Shown here: positions 21,386 through 33,329 of the stretch, in pieces
How the letters are laid out: each line of letters begins with the position of its first letter
How positions within the stretch are numbered: the stretch's first letter is position 1
NCBI GenBank assembly: GCA_040954595.2
Contig: CM082586.2
Span: 9,176,001 to 9,240,000 of the forward strand
Direction of reading: 5' to 3'
From: Balanoglossus misakiensis
Taxonomy: Eukaryota; Hemichordata
Length of the DNA: 64,000 nt
Notes under the pieces: model-generated
The model's database searches: none
Told to the model about the DNA's origin: nothing
Seen by the model: only the letters and a program-made list of their open reading frames with translations
Made by a program: the position numbers and the translations under genes

Positions 21386-23303
21386 CATGTAGAATGTAAT
21401 CCATGTCTTGTATCAAACATAATTAATAGAAAAGGGCAGCGAGAGAGAGACTTTGTCCCTTTAATGTTGTACAGCCGCATGTCCTGTCCGAGTCAAGAAT
21501 GTTTGAAAGTACAGGTGCAGGCAAAAATAACGATCAGCTATCAAACATTTCTCCTCAACAGTGTATGGCAGAGACAAAATTGGACATGTTTTATCATTGG
21601 TTAATTTAAATGTACACAGTCGATAATCTTACAACTGAGTTGGAAGAGGCGGGGGGGGGGGGGAAGACTGTAATATGTTTGGACCGCCAATAATACCTAA
21701 TCAATGTGGACGCACAGATGGCCATTGGTATGATAATGAGTGTGCTGTAAAAAGAAAGCTCAAATTCTATTGGTTGAATATTTTTAGACTAGAAGCCTGT
21801 TGAATGTCAGATAGCAGAGGATCCCTGAATCAGTATAAAATGTGTAGTAGTGTGAAGTGTGTATTAGGGTCATTGACATTGTCTTGATTCACAATAGTAG
21901 AGATCGGTAGGCAGTTTATGTAAATTGTAATGCAAAAGTTATTTATTATACTTGTAATGTGATTTCAGATAGGTATTAAAATAAAAGTATCATAATGTAA
22001 TTATAATCCAGTTTTAATAATTCAAGAATTACCGGTTGTTATTTTAGTGCCAAATTTACATACATCAATCTAAGTGCTCAACTGCTCACCTGCGTCCCAG
22101 AAAGAAAATTTGGCAATGTGGCAAGCCATTCCCAACCTGAAGAGGGTTTTATACCAGGGTGGGGAAATATAGTTTCATGTTATGTTATTTGAAATTGACC
22201 AATATAATTTCCATCACTCCACTATTAAAGCCACCAGATCCAAAAATAGTGTGTTAACACATTTCTTCCCAATCAGTGCGGCGTACGAACGTGTACAAAG
22301 GGTTGAAAATATGACTGGATGATATGACAGGGGGGCTGCAAACATTAAAGTTATAAATGGGGGAGTTCCGATCTGCATTTTCCCCACCTGTCTTGTTATT
22401 TGCTAATCCAAAATAAAAGCTATCACATTTCCAATTAAGCACCTGCAAACAACTTAATCTGTGTGCCCCGTCCACAGATTAAGATGATAAAGTAAATTTC
22501 GGTTAGCGAGTACTGGGTATAACAAGAGGATCAAAGAGAGATGGATTGTTCTTTTTAACAGATTTGAGCAATGTAAACAAATCATATGGTTCTCTGACAT
22601 TCACGATAAACATGCAGCACTATAGACATTTGTGTTGCAAGATTTGAATGAAATTCATCTCCGCATGTGAAGGAAGGACAGGCCGAAATTTGTACGCCCC
22701 ACTGGAACATGGCGATCGGGACAAACAAAACTATTGCAATTACCTCACAACCATCAACTACTGCCTTGGGCGGTATTTCGAATTCCGTTCCAGGAAAAAC
22801 AACAACAACACATATGCGAAGTTATAAGTGATAGCGAAAGAAAGTATGTACGTTTATTAAAATAACACTAATCATAATCAAATAATTCCGATCATATCCA
22901 TCCATATTCCAAATATATTCAATCAATTATCACATTTATATGGCATATTGTACAGACAAACACAACACAATACAGCACAGGTATTACAGTAAGTCCAAAA
23001 AGATATCCTCCAGTAGTTGAATATACGCATGTGCACATAATAACTACCTAGGTCCATAGTGAATATGTCCTCTATACATTGGAAACCTACGATAATTAAT
23101 ACACCTGTGTCACATTTGTTCAAAAATAAATGTAGTTACAATTCAATTCCAATACGGTTTAAATGCTGACCTTTTTATTTAGCTTAATCTTAATTATTAA
23201 ATGTAATAAATCGACAGTGTTGCGCTTAATGTAAGAGAAACCTAACTAACAATCATAAATAATATTTTGCATTCGATCATTGAATCAATAACACGGATAA
23301 AGC
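21386..23303. other. Stretch without a recognisable gene
   Basis: Intergenic or 3' UTR of the minus-strand receptor gene. It contains a G run near 21651-21662. Open frames show no domain. Confidence 0.4.
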
Positions 23304-23470
23304 TCAAAGCCAGAACAGTATTCTGTCATTTTTCAACTTCGGAGCAGGGTCTAGGTTTCTTACAAAACGCGAAATCCCGAGGATCAACACAATATGCACA
23401 GCCAGATATGCAGCGAAAAAGCCTAGGACTAGAACCATGAAAGTGTTGTCATTGTTACCGAGTTCGTCAC
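23304..23470 (-). CDS. C-type-lectin-like receptor: last exon, transmembrane segment and short tail
   Basis: The acceptor TTCTTGACAG ends at 23471. The exon reads DELGNNDNTF, then a ~22-residue hydrophobic segment (MVLVLGFFAAYLAVHIVLILGI), then a basic stop-transfer (SRFVRN) and a ~15-residue cytoplasmic tail ending at the stop at 23304. Its phase exactly fits the donor at 23967: one base from that exon plus GT here forms a Cys codon. This is the membrane anchor of a type I protein. The tail lacks an obvious ITAM or ITIM, so signalling would need partners. Confidence 0.65.
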
Positions 23471-23697
23471 CTGTCAAGAAAAAAAATTGATAGCAAAAAA
23501 GCTTAAAGTGCAGAATATGAGGCCTTGGGCTATAGGCGTGGACAGGATTCATTCGGGTTACTTGTGACGTGGGCAGGATCCATTCAGGTTACTTATGAAA
23601 TACAGTATTATATATTTGCGAGCATAACCATCTATATATTCAATAAAATCACTAGGCAAATATATTTTACCATTGACTGGTAAATGGCCAATCAAAA

Positions 23698-23752
23698 ACC
23701 ACACACACATACACACACACACACACACCCACACAAACACACACACACACAA
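23698..23752. repeat. (CA)n microsatellite in the receptor intron
   Basis: An imperfect run of CA dinucleotides with a few substitutions. Confidence 0.9.
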
Positions 23753-23966
23753 CATCAGCAGCACAGCGTGGCCTAGCACAGACAACCATAAATGCAGCCA
23801 GAAGACAAAACCATGAAAGAAAGATGCACGGACCTCTGGCAAAATAAAGAAGTGATATCATGCAGGTGTTTCAAAAATATTAAGGCCGCCCAGTCTCATT
23901 TTATATTATTTGATTGTGTTTTGTTTCTACAATTGTGATTGTGAAGCACAGTGGGCCTATACTTAC

Positions 23967-24132
23967 AGCGGGGCACTTTCGAATAGCCATCGACAACACT
24001 AATGCTTGGGAAATGTTGGCACAGTGGACCTTTACATGCAGTATGTTGAGAGAAGATGCTGGCGTCGATTGTATCTGTTGATATGGAGACAGAATCAGTG
24101 TGGTCTCCCTCAACGTCTGGTTCAGTCCCATC
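23967..24132 (-). CDS. C-type-lectin-like receptor: membrane-proximal stalk exon
   Basis: The minus frame reads GTEPDVEGDHTDSVSISTDT on to KVPRC, then donor CGCT|GTAAGT at 23967. It is acidic and Ser/Thr-rich with Cys residues (HTACKGPLC), as expected for an extracellular stalk. The upstream edge is unclear because a SINE tail (24133-24172) lies between it and the next stalk segment, in a different frame. Confidence 0.5.
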
Positions 24133-24172
24133 AATCAATCAATCAAGCAACAAAGTTTATATAGCGCAAAAA
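24133..24172 (+). repeat. SINE tail: (TCAA)n plus TTTATATAGCGC
   Basis: CAATCAATCAATCAAGCAAC joined to AAAGTTTATATAGCGC. It lies between two coding-looking segments of the receptor gene and shifts the frame between them. Confidence 0.5.
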
Positions 24173-24474
24173 TCCCCCCCATGCACTACAGTTGTAGCCG
24201 TTATAGTAGCTAGGGTTTTCCTTCAAGATGAAACCAGACACGCTCTCAGTGCCCTTGTAATCAGGGATGTCTGTCAGAACTTCGTCATCTGTCGTTTCGT
24301 ATCGCTGCATTACGGCTAACTCTAACGAGGATTCTGTTTCAGTCATTCTAGTTTCAGATTTAGCATCAGCGCCAGTATCTTCTGTGACATCTGTTGACAT
24401 TTTTGAATAACTGGTGTCAGTAACATCAGAGCTAACATGGTCTGTATACCCAGGTGTATTCGACACTGGTTCAC
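24173..24474 (-). CDS. C-type-lectin-like receptor: Ser/Thr-rich stalk exon
   Basis: The acceptor TTTTACATTACAG ends at 24475. The exon reads GEPVSNTPGYTDHVSSDVTD on through an acidic, Ser/Thr-rich stretch (possible O-glycosylated stalk) to NPSYYNGYNCSAWG. The 3' limit is uncertain; continuing runs into the SINE tail and a stop at 24143. Either there is an intron I cannot place or the insertion has damaged this allele. Confidence 0.5.
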
Positions 24475-26450
24475 CTGTAATGTAAAACCCACAAGATATA
24501 ACTGGTTTAGGATAAGTGGTATTCAAAGAAGCGTTGGGTCACAAAAGGGCGCCATGTTTACTTCGGCTTGTATTAGTGATTCATTGGGTTGGACGTATTG
24601 TTTGTACATACGAAAGTACGCACATGCGCATAAGATGATCGTCGGCCTAAGCTACACATCCTTACTCAACTTGATGCACATATGTGCTCTACTTATAGAT
24701 GGAGACAACAGATCACGGACGCGCAGTCACTGTACATTTTCTAGTTAACATAGCAGTACACCTTATCCAGACGAAACTGTTTACTGTGGATACATTGCGT
24801 TAGAGTGTCTAATTGTGATGGTGTTACATTCACCAATATTCTGCTAGGGAAACATGGTTTGGTGAAGACAAATAAATAATTACAAATCCGCTCGAATACA
24901 TGTTCTCCAAGGGCTACCGTATGGCTGGTGGTCCGCCCATGGTAAGTAAGTCAGTGGTGTCCCATCATAGTGCGTCCATTTATCCTCTGTATGCAAATGC
25001 ATACCATCTATCCACAATACTCTTTACAGAAAACCTTTATTGACGTAAAAAATAGAATTGATGTCAGGCCGGACAACTATGACTTCTTGCTTGTGATAGG
25101 TTTAGTTTATAGTGGATGCAACAAAAAGTGGAATGGATAACCGTTTTTTTTTAGTAAAGCATGTTGCTTTTTACCTGTTTTCAAATTCCGTTTTCCTGAA
25201 TTTCAAAATTAAATCCGCAACGAGTAAAAATTCGTTTGCGTTCTCGGGAAAGTTCACGTATACGGGCGCTCCGAAGGTTGCAATACATAAACAAACTCGC
25301 CCTCGATCGACCTTCCGTACCACGTAGACAACATGACAGTGACACTTGCGGCATAATTTTTTTACGTATAGCTTCGTTGACATGACTGCTTGGTACATGG
25401 TACACGGTATGTATGGTGAACGAATGTCAAATCCAGCATCATCATCGAGAGGTTTGCTTTACGTGCGTGAGCGAGCCATGTTGACTGCGCGTGATTCAAG
25501 AGCAGACGACATGTACCGACGCAGTAGGAAGAAAAAAATAAACAAATCGCCGTTCGAGGTCGGGTTTGGAAATTAATAAATATCGCCGTATTTATTCTGT
25601 TTATGTTTGCATTTCTTTTTTTACCCCTTAAAATGTTCGCATTGTTCGAAATCCTCCGTTATTCAGTCGGAAATTGTACACGTCCACTGGTTCTTGGGCG
25701 CGTCGCGCGTCCATCGAATAACACGATACATTATAAGTAATAATGTATAGCTATGACGTCTCAAAATTCACTGGTATTGATAAAGCTATATTACATATAT
25801 TACATATGGCCTGCCGTTTACGTTTACACCCCGTTTCTTCATCTGACACTTGCAGTATCCTGTTTGCGACATACTGATGCCGACATCTGTGAAAGTCGCA
25901 GTCGTTGTGCTAGGTTACTTGCTGATATTTAGGACAGGTTTTTCAGGTTGTGTTGTAGGAATCTTTTCAATTATCTTGTTATGTCGTTATACAATGTATG
26001 TTCCTCTGGCATGGCGATGTATACATTTCTGGGTGCCACTAGTTGTATGACTAGTAAACAACATTGTCCAATGAAAGATGGGAGTGTGGTGTAACTAGCC
26101 TATAAAAAATTGTGATATCATCGTAGTGTGACCTGTCCACGAAACAACCAATATCGTTGCCTGATCTCGTTTCTTTAATTTTCGGATGGTGTTCTTATGG
26201 TGTTTTCGATGTTTTCGTCTAAAATGGGAGTATCATATGTAATAATAACAGAACCCGATGGCGAGATCGTGCTGCAACAGAATACACCACCAGCACTCGT
26301 TCAAATACCGCGCTTGATCCATCTGGTCGTGGGGTTCTGTCATATTAGCCGTTCTACATCAAAGGCCTCGCCAATAGAGATCTCGTTGCAAATATAAATC
26401 GCACAACACGCAGGTCAGGTCAGACCCTTTTAAAATTAAAACAACATTAC
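24475..26450. other. Receptor intron region; third lectin exon not found
   Basis: A C-type lectin domain would need a further exon carrying the final Cys residues (C...CE) between 26451 and 24474. None was found on minus here. Plus-strand frames (25346-25576, 25850-26050, 26197-26397) are hydrophobic or featureless and not supported. Confidence 0.35.
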
Positions 26451-26595
26451 CATATTACACCACAATGTGCACCGTAATTGGTGTCTGTTCCAAACACCAA
26501 ATCCATTACTGCGATACTTATATCTATACTCGAACCGTCTGAGTGAACAAAGTGACCATTAGTCTCTCTATCATTGGCGTCGATCCAAACGAATT
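26451..26595 (-). CDS. C-type-lectin-like receptor: second lectin-domain exon
   Basis: Acceptor GGTTTACAG ends at 26596; donor ATATG|GTAATG at 26450. It reads EFVWIDANDRETNGHFVHSD then G, the WIG-x-ND...G-x-F-x-x-SDG core of C-type lectin domains, and ends CGVIW. WIG is WID here and no EPN/QPD sugar-specificity motif is visible, so calcium-dependent sugar binding is doubtful. Confidence 0.7.
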
Positions 26596-26786
26596 CTGTA
26601 AACCATTGCAAAGAGGAAAAGCATGTTGAACGTTGAGTAATACATGTAGATTTGTTTACTTTAAAAGTCATGTTGATTATTACAACAATTATACTTCTGA
26701 GTGAGAAGACATCGTTCGTATGAACAAGCAGTAATGACAAAGTTGGGTACTCTATTACTCTTTACCGGAATGTGGTAGGACATCAC

Positions 26787-26957
26787 CTCGCCAAACCAAT
26801 AACGCTATAAAGCTGACAACTATATTCATGGTCTCTTGGTCGTAAAACCTCAACAGATGCCCACTGTCCTGCTCACATGCTCTTTTTGCTTCCAGCCACG
26901 TTGTTTCATAGTTGGAAAGTTTCAACTCATTTTCGATCAGGGATATAAGCTCTTGGG
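26787..26957 (-). CDS. C-type-lectin-like receptor: first lectin-domain exon
   Basis: Acceptor GTGTTTCAG ends at 26958; donor GGCGAG|GTGATG at 26786. It reads YETTWLEAKRACEQDSGHLL, the first half of a C-type lectin fold (W..A...C...GGHLL). It should be extracellular and bind ligand. The signal-peptide exon would lie at higher coordinates and was not found. Confidence 0.7.
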
Positions 26958-27640
26958 CTGAAACACATGGCATTTACAAACATGATTAAGATCTTGTGTT
27001 GGCAGTACAGTTCTAAATCTGAACTAGAATGTGCACGTTAATTTAAAAACGTGTATTGTCTACATTAACTTCAAGTATTTATAGTGTTGGCAACTGATGG
27101 TACATAGATTGAACGTATATTCTGACATTTAATAACAGAATTCAAAACTGTTATGATTTGTGATCATTGTCACTTTCCTCGAAATGACATGTCTATGGCA
27201 AGATAATGAAGTTGTTAAACACTGCTACTCTTATACTGAGATTACCATCAGGAATACATTAAAGTGGAAAACATGAAAATTGTCTACAATACCGTTCACT
27301 GTCAACTCGGTATGTGAGAAAATTACCACGGATACAATACTAAAGTAGCACAGCCATCGATGTAGTTATCCCATTGTTGAGCGAATATAGTGACGTGTGT
27401 GACGTGGTATATCCACGCCTTAAAAACCGCTTCTCTCATGTGCGCACAAGATTATTCCATCATACAATAGGCGTCATGTTTTTTCGATCGACTTTATGTA
27501 CAATTGCCTCTAGAGTACTACATGTGTTGAATTTAACCCTTTCAAGCCCAGACCCCTCTATAGATGTCCAACCTTCCCATGGAAAACAACTGGTTTGGAC
27601 TGGACTATAGTGGTGAAAGGGGTAAAAGAATAATCAACCT
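26958..27640. other. Upstream region of the lectin receptor, no exon identified
   Basis: A signal-peptide exon would be expected here or further right, but none could be supported. Confidence 0.3.
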
Positions 27641-28160
27641 CTAATTTAAATAATCCCATATATGGTAAACAACGTGTGTCTAAGTCTTTTATTGATGTTT
27701 TTATTAGATATATTTTGGAAGAAGCATGCTTGTTTAATCGTCGGAAACCAAGAATGTAGTACTGAATTTAAAGGAATACAATACTTCTAATTTGTATATT
27801 CCCATATATAGACAAAGGGGTGTGTCCAAGTCTTTTATTGATGTTTTTATTAGATATATTTTGGAAGAAGCATGCTTGTTTAATCGTCGGAAACCAAGAA
27901 TGTAGTACTGAATTTAAAGGAATACAATACTTCTAATTTGTATATTCCCATATATAGACAAAGGGGTGTGTCCAAGTCTTTTATTGATGTTGTTATTAGA
28001 TATATTTTGGAAGAAGCATGCTTGTTTAATCGTCGGAAACCAAGAATGTAGTACTGAATTTAAAGGAATACAATACTTCTAATTTGTATATTCCCATATA
28101 TAGACAAAGGGGTGTGTCCAAGTCTTTTATTGATGTTGGCATTAGATATATCTTGGGAGA
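27641..28160. repeat. 146-bp tandem repeat, ~3.5 units
   Basis: CTTTTATTGATG recurs at ~27686, 27832, 27978 and 28124, always 146 bp apart. The middle units are nearly identical; the outer ones are diverged or cut (the last ends within ATTAGATATAT...). Confidence 0.9.
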
Positions 28161-28543
28161 CGTGTAAACTGCGGAAATGTCGAGCAAATCTCGTGACAAT
28201 TGCAAGGGAGTGGATGGTTGTTAGTGAAGATACCAAACGCGAATGTGAGTTGTTCTGTGCACGCACCAGATGGCTGATAGAATTCGCGTGCCGCACAGAA
28301 GAATAAAGCATCGAGTTTCGTAGCATGTTTACGCCATCAGCACATTGTATCGAATTCAGGTACGATGTAACGTTATCCTATACCACAATATCCCACCTAA
28401 GGCATACATGCAAAATTACTTCTGCTGCGGCGAGAGGTCTCAGAGAGGGAAAGTCTCACTATACAATCCCACGACAGTCAAAACATAAAACTAAAAAAAT
28501 TCGGTCTAAGTTTGATATCATTGTGTTGTACACTTTCTGTTCA

Positions 28544-28723
28544 TTTTGTTTAAATGGGAGAGTTCCCGGAGACGAGGATGGTAACTGTACTTGTATAGCA
28601 AACAGAGGTAGAAGTACAGTGAATTATTGTTGTATTTCAACAAGATTGTTTCTGTATATCACTCGGTTTGAAATCCCTACAGTGTTTGGATCTGACCATT
28701 TTCCGTTGATATGTAATCTTAAA
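28544..28723 (+). pseudogene. Non-LTR endonuclease (EEP) C-terminal scrap
   Basis: Reads LNGRVPGDEDGNCTC, RGRSTVNYCCIS and GSDHFPLIC: the N-G-R, S-x-x-(D)-Y and SDH boxes near the C-terminus of apurinic-type endonucleases of non-LTR elements. The frame upstream has no further match. Confidence 0.55.
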
Positions 28724-28793
28724 AGGACAAAGTCCTCTCTCTTGCTGCCCTTTTCCATCAATTATGTTTGATACAAGATACCGTTTATGTTAA

Positions 28794-29002
28794 TGTACAT
28801 GTGAATATGTAGTGAATGGACGTTCAATCACACACAACTTCCATCCTGCTTGTATGATAAGAGAGTAGAACCTCACCCAACATGAATTGATGGTAGAGAC
28901 CAATTATTTATATTGGCGTGATTTTTCACTCTCGTATCTACAAGTGGGATGGAAGTTGTCTGTGGTTGAGCGTTCATTCACTACATATACACATGTACTT
29001 GG
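28794..29002. mobile_element. MITE, copy 2 (relative at 21237)
   Basis: Left arm 28794-28870 and right arm 28925-29002 are imperfect inverse complements of ~75 bp sharing CAACTTCCATCC and CTTGTA...GAGAGT. No target duplication was fixed. Confidence 0.6.
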
Positions 29003-29041
29003 AGATAAATATTCTTAGCCTTATAGTTCAACCACACAAAG

Positions 29042-30342
29042 AAGTATTTTTGTGATTAATTGCAACTGTCTGTAGCCTCTGGGAAGGACCACAAAAAATG
29101 GCAAGTCATCAATGAAATCTTGAACAAAAATTCAAAGGTTAATGCTCCACAAAAAATAAAAGATGACAAACACCCCGGGAATTTTGTTACTAAAAATATT
29201 GATATAGCTGACGCCTTTAATTTTTTTTTTTGTCAACATTGGACAAAATCTAGCATCACAAATACATTGTAGCGCTATCTAGCATCACAAATACATTGTA
29301 GCGCTAATTTCAATGATTGCCTTGGTATTCGTCATTTTCATTCTTTCTTTTTCCATCCTGTGCATTCTGGTGATATACTCAGAGAAATTAATGTATTAGA
29401 TCATTGTAAAGCTGCTGGTTTTGATGATATTTATCCAAAACTTGTAAAGGAATCAGCTGATTATATTACAGAACCATTTGCTCATATTGTTAATATTTCC
29501 TTGTCACAGGGTATTTTTCCAGAGAAACTGAAAATGGCAAGAGTAACACCAATTTTTAAAAAGGGTTGTGTTCATGATATAGGAAATTACAAACCTATCT
29601 CTGTCTTGCCAATCTTTAGTAAGCTGTACGAGTCTATTGTAAATAAGCAACTGTGTTCTTTTTTTGAAAAATTTGATATTCCCACTAACAGCCAATATGG
29701 ATTTCGTAAGAAATTTAGTACCAAGTTAGCTTTAGCAGATCTCACATCTGAAAAAGCACATTGATAACGGTATCTTCATTGATTTTTAAAAGGCATTTGA
29801 TACGATTAACCACACAATTTTGTTAGCTAAGCTATGCCACTATGGGATTAGGGGATCCACACTTAATTGGTTTAAGACTTATATAGAAGACCGACAACAG
29901 TATGTCAAGGTCAATAATTATACTTCAAAAGTGAAAAGGATCTCCTGTGGGATTCCACAGGGATCAATTCTAGGTCCACTTCTTTTTCTAGTATATATAA
30001 ATGATATCTGCAGGTCCTCAGACTATTTTCAACTCAGGTTATTTGAAGATGATACCAATTTATTTTGTTCAGATAAGCAGGACAAAATCGATCTTGCCAC
30101 TCTGAATGTTTAGCTAACTAAAGTACAGACCTGGTGTAAGTCAAATAAACTTACTATTAATATTGACAAAACAAACTATGTTATTTTCAAAACAGCCCAG
30201 GCAAAATTTAATCCTGAGGGGGATTTATATGTCTCTGATTTACCAATACAAAATGTTTCATCTGCTGTTTATCTTGGAGTTACTCTTGACTCATCATTAT
30301 CCTGGAAGTCTCACATCAACATTATTTTTAAGAAGGTTAGCC
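29042..30342 (+). pseudogene. CR1/L2-like RT, copy a (truncated at both ends)
   Basis: Closely matches copy b (34066-35356). RT motifs include KAAGFDDIYPKLVKE, GFRKKFSTKLALADLT, the motif A region (AFDTINHTILL), GIPQGSILGPLLF and the catalytic box as FEDD where FADD is usual. A stop (LATLNV-stop) at ~30112 is the same as in copy b. There are a 29-bp duplication at 29249 and an 18-bp loss near 29755. It ends mid-ORF without a tail, so it was not simply made by full reverse transcription. Confidence 0.85.
29249..29306. repeat. 29-bp tandem duplication in copy a
   Basis: 29249-29277 and 29278-29306 are identical (TCTAGCATCACAAATAC...); copies b and c have it once. Confidence 0.85.
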
Positions 30343-31557
30343 ATGATCATACATGCGTTTTTCTTTAAAAATGTCCCTAACAGTAATTTTCATCCTGACT
30401 TTCATTCTGACATAACAGTTATATGTTGAGATGACTGTCCATGATACGATGCAGGATGCAAAAATATCACACTGAAGCCATTTACATATGACAATTACCT
30501 GGAAATAAATATTCTAAGCTTAATAGTTCAACCTCACTTGCGTTATTTGTTTCATTTTTTCTCAAATTGGTTTAAATAAATGCATTAACGGGCATTTATT
30601 TGAATCTGGTTCTTCTCTCAGAATTTTTGTTTTATGTTTCAACCACATCACACATTTTCTTGTTCTCCTGCCTGGAATTTATCCCAAAATGTCTATGAGT
30701 CAACAAGTCATGTTTACGTGTGTAGACCATTCTTACTATTAAGAAATGCATTCAAGTCCGGGCTTGAATGCATTTTTTGTCAACAAAAACACATGCTGGT
30801 AGAGTTGAGAAGACAAATACTAATCCTGATATAGGGAGCCGAACAAGAAACCATGGTTTACACACAGAACAATAAAACTGACAAAATAGTCACAAGTTAC
30901 AGATAGTTGTGCCAGTTTTATTATAGAGATTAATGACGGAAAATGCACTTTTGTCGAATAGAGTGTCTGTTTCATAGCCAGCGACTTATGACAGTTACAA
31001 GGCCAACAAAGATGTTTTCCAGTTGCATGGAGAAGCTTCGATAAAGATTTAATGAACTAGCATCTCTGAAATCATGTACGCCTATTTTGGGACCTCTCTG
31101 TTAGCATATAGCGCAACTGCACATTAATTGACAGAGAAATATCCATGTGTGCACATATCGTGCACTTACTGTGTTGCGATAGGCTCTGGCTACCTGAGCC
31201 TTGAAATGCATCGTCGCCCGGGCCGGTTGCGTGTTATACTCGAAATAACCATTTGCTAATTTCTAACAGCAATTACTTTTCTTGTAGATGTTCACTTAGT
31301 AAATACAGTTTAATTTTTCGTGTAATACATATACATTATTCTCTATTTAGGTATGTGGTGTTTAACAGTAAGATGATAAGATTTCTTGGGCGATGGCTAA
31401 AGTATCTTCGTCCTGTTCTTTCTTCCATTGACATTACAAATAACTTGCTGCAAGTTTATACATATGATATCCATAAGTCATGTGTCAAAATATTCTTTCC
31501 CACTTTACATGTGCACAAGTTTTCACTGTGTGAAATGTTCCGTATCCATCGAGTTAC
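30343..31557. other. Stretch without a recognisable gene
   Basis: Contains a 13-bp perfect hairpin (AAATGCATTCAAG at 30744, inverse at 30763) and, near 30505, a ~35-bp block (ATAAATATTCTAAGC) resembling 29009-29040 on the other side of copy a. Confidence 0.4.
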
Positions 31558-31740
31558 AACAGAATCCATTTTGATGGATTCTTACAATATACAATGGAAT
31601 CCACAGAGAATCCTTCGATATCCTCTAGATGGTATCCAGCATAAGAATATACAATGGATTCTCACAGTATCCACAAATCTTTGGTATTTGAGAATACATT
31701 TCAGAATCCTTTGTGGATACCGCTGGATACTGTTACCACA
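31558..31740. repeat. Cluster of GGATTCT/AGAATCC motifs, cluster 1
   Basis: At least eight near-copies of AGAATCCA/TGGATTCT in both orientations with irregular spacing (e.g. 31560, 31575, 31597, 31657). Not a simple tandem repeat. A similar cluster lies at 37160-37390. Confidence 0.6.
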
Positions 31741-32172
31741 ATGCATTGCGGTATTACTGTCTAACAGTAAGAGCGAGAAGCCATCATTCAAACCATTGGA
31801 TTCTGTTGCCGTTATGCATTTTGGGTTTCAAAGGCGAAGTTTAGCATAGCAACATGGAAGGGTCACCAACAAAATTTTAAAAATCTTAAAAGTTTGAAAC
31901 ATTGTATTTTTCACATAGCTGACTAATTACTCGGGCTTCATGCTAATGGTTGCGATGTCTAAGCTAAAGTGGACGTTCAGCACTAATATGCAATTTGAAC
32001 TGAGATTAAGCCATGATTTCTCTCTAAGTAGTAATTGATTTAAACATTTAAATTCTCTGTGCTCTTGGTTCAGTCCTGGACTCTACCGCTTTGGTGTGTT
32101 ACAACGCATATTGTTTAAATTTGTATGCTTGGTCGAGAAATGCATAGCTTGGTTAAATTGAGAGGTTCGTAG

Positions 32173-32654
32173 GTGTATCTTGAAATAAGAGGCATACCAG
32201 AATTGCCAAATGAAAATACTGATACAGTAGCCCTGAAAGTCATCCAACTCATAGAAAAAGACATAACCAGTTCAGATATTGACGTGTCACATCGAATCAA
32301 GAAACGTCAAGCACTCGGCAATGAACACATTGACCACGGTACCAATACCCGGTTTCCTGCCGCAATTATGTGCGTTTCACCAGAAGAAAAATTCGTGACG
32401 CGGTCTACAAGCAACGCAAAAATATGTCTCGCTTCAAAACATCGGACATTGGCTACCAAGTAGAAAACAAGATATACATCAACGAAAATCTGACACCAGG
32501 ACGAAGATCTTTATTCACAAAGGTAAATGCCAGAAGAAAAGAATATGGATGGAAATACTTGTGGACGCAATACGGAAAAATCCTGACAAAGAAAGTCGAT
32601 GGGTCACCAACTGTCTACATTCCGAATGAGGAAAGTCTCGCCAAAATCTGCTAG
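32173..32654 (+). pseudogene. ORF1p of the non-LTR element (RRM and C-terminal domain), frameshifted
   Basis: Frame 1 reads LEIRGIPELPNENTDTVALK then IDVSHRIKKRQ; from ~32370 the match continues in the next frame with FTRRKIRDAVYKQRKNMS and VYIPNEESLAKIC. This is the L1-ORF1-like RNA chaperone arrangement. One frameshift near 32375 separates the halves, and the N-terminal coiled coil is missing because of 5' truncation. Confidence 0.75.
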
Positions 32655-32721
32655 GCGTCCTTTAACTACTACATCATAGTGTACAAGCAAACTCATCATC
32701 GGCGAAACCACAGACCACTTC

Positions 32722-33285
32722 TTGCAAAGTAACTATAATTGTAAGTCTTATACTTTGGACGAATTTAATGCAAACGATTCCCTTCTGACTCTGCAGTCAT
32801 TTTCAACTCTTCATTTGAATATTAGATCGATCAGACGTCACTTTGATGACTTGTCAGTTGTTCTGTCGCTATTGAAATGCAAATTTTCTGTCATTGCCCT
32901 CAGTGAAACATGGCTAGACCCAGGTGTTGATGCATCATTATATAACCTCCCTTCATACAACTTTGTTCATAAATGTAGAGCTGTTTCCAGAGGAGGAGGT
33001 GTTGGTCTCTATTTACACGAGTCGTTATCATACTCTATAATAGACTCAGTTGTTCTCCAACATTGCGAATGTCTTTTTGTTGAAATCCTACTTGAAAAAA
33101 GCAAGGTCATCATAGGTGTCATATATCGCAGACCAAATACACCTACTCAGGAATTTTTAACCAGTTTATCAGATTGTCTTGATAATCTACGCATTACCAA
33201 CAAAAAATGCGTTTTACTAGGGGATTTCAATATAAATATAGATGGCGATAACACTGTCTTTAATGAATATATCGCTACACATTAA
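32722..33285 (+). pseudogene. ORF2 endonuclease domain (apurinic type)
   Basis: Shows HLNIRSI (Asn), ALSETWLD (Glu), IGVIYRRPN and LLGDFNIN (Asp, Asn), the catalytic set of exonuclease-endonuclease-phosphatase folds, which nick target DNA for target-primed reverse transcription. The frame ends at 33285; a few more residues continue in another frame to ~33330, where a fold-back insertion starts. The final SDH box lies past the insertion at ~33655 (GISDHYPIF). Confidence 0.85.
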
Positions 33286-33329
33286 TAGATCATTGTCATG
33301 TAAATTTTCGTGACCAGTTCATTGAAAGT

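Noticed and set aside
25346-25576. Open frames at 25.3-26.4 kb as lectin-receptor exons
   Set aside because: Wrong strand for the receptor, no lectin cysteines, no matching splice phase.
31253-31849. 198-codon plus-strand frame as a gene
   Set aside because: Its second half is the GGATTC motif cluster; composition and lack of motifs point to chance.
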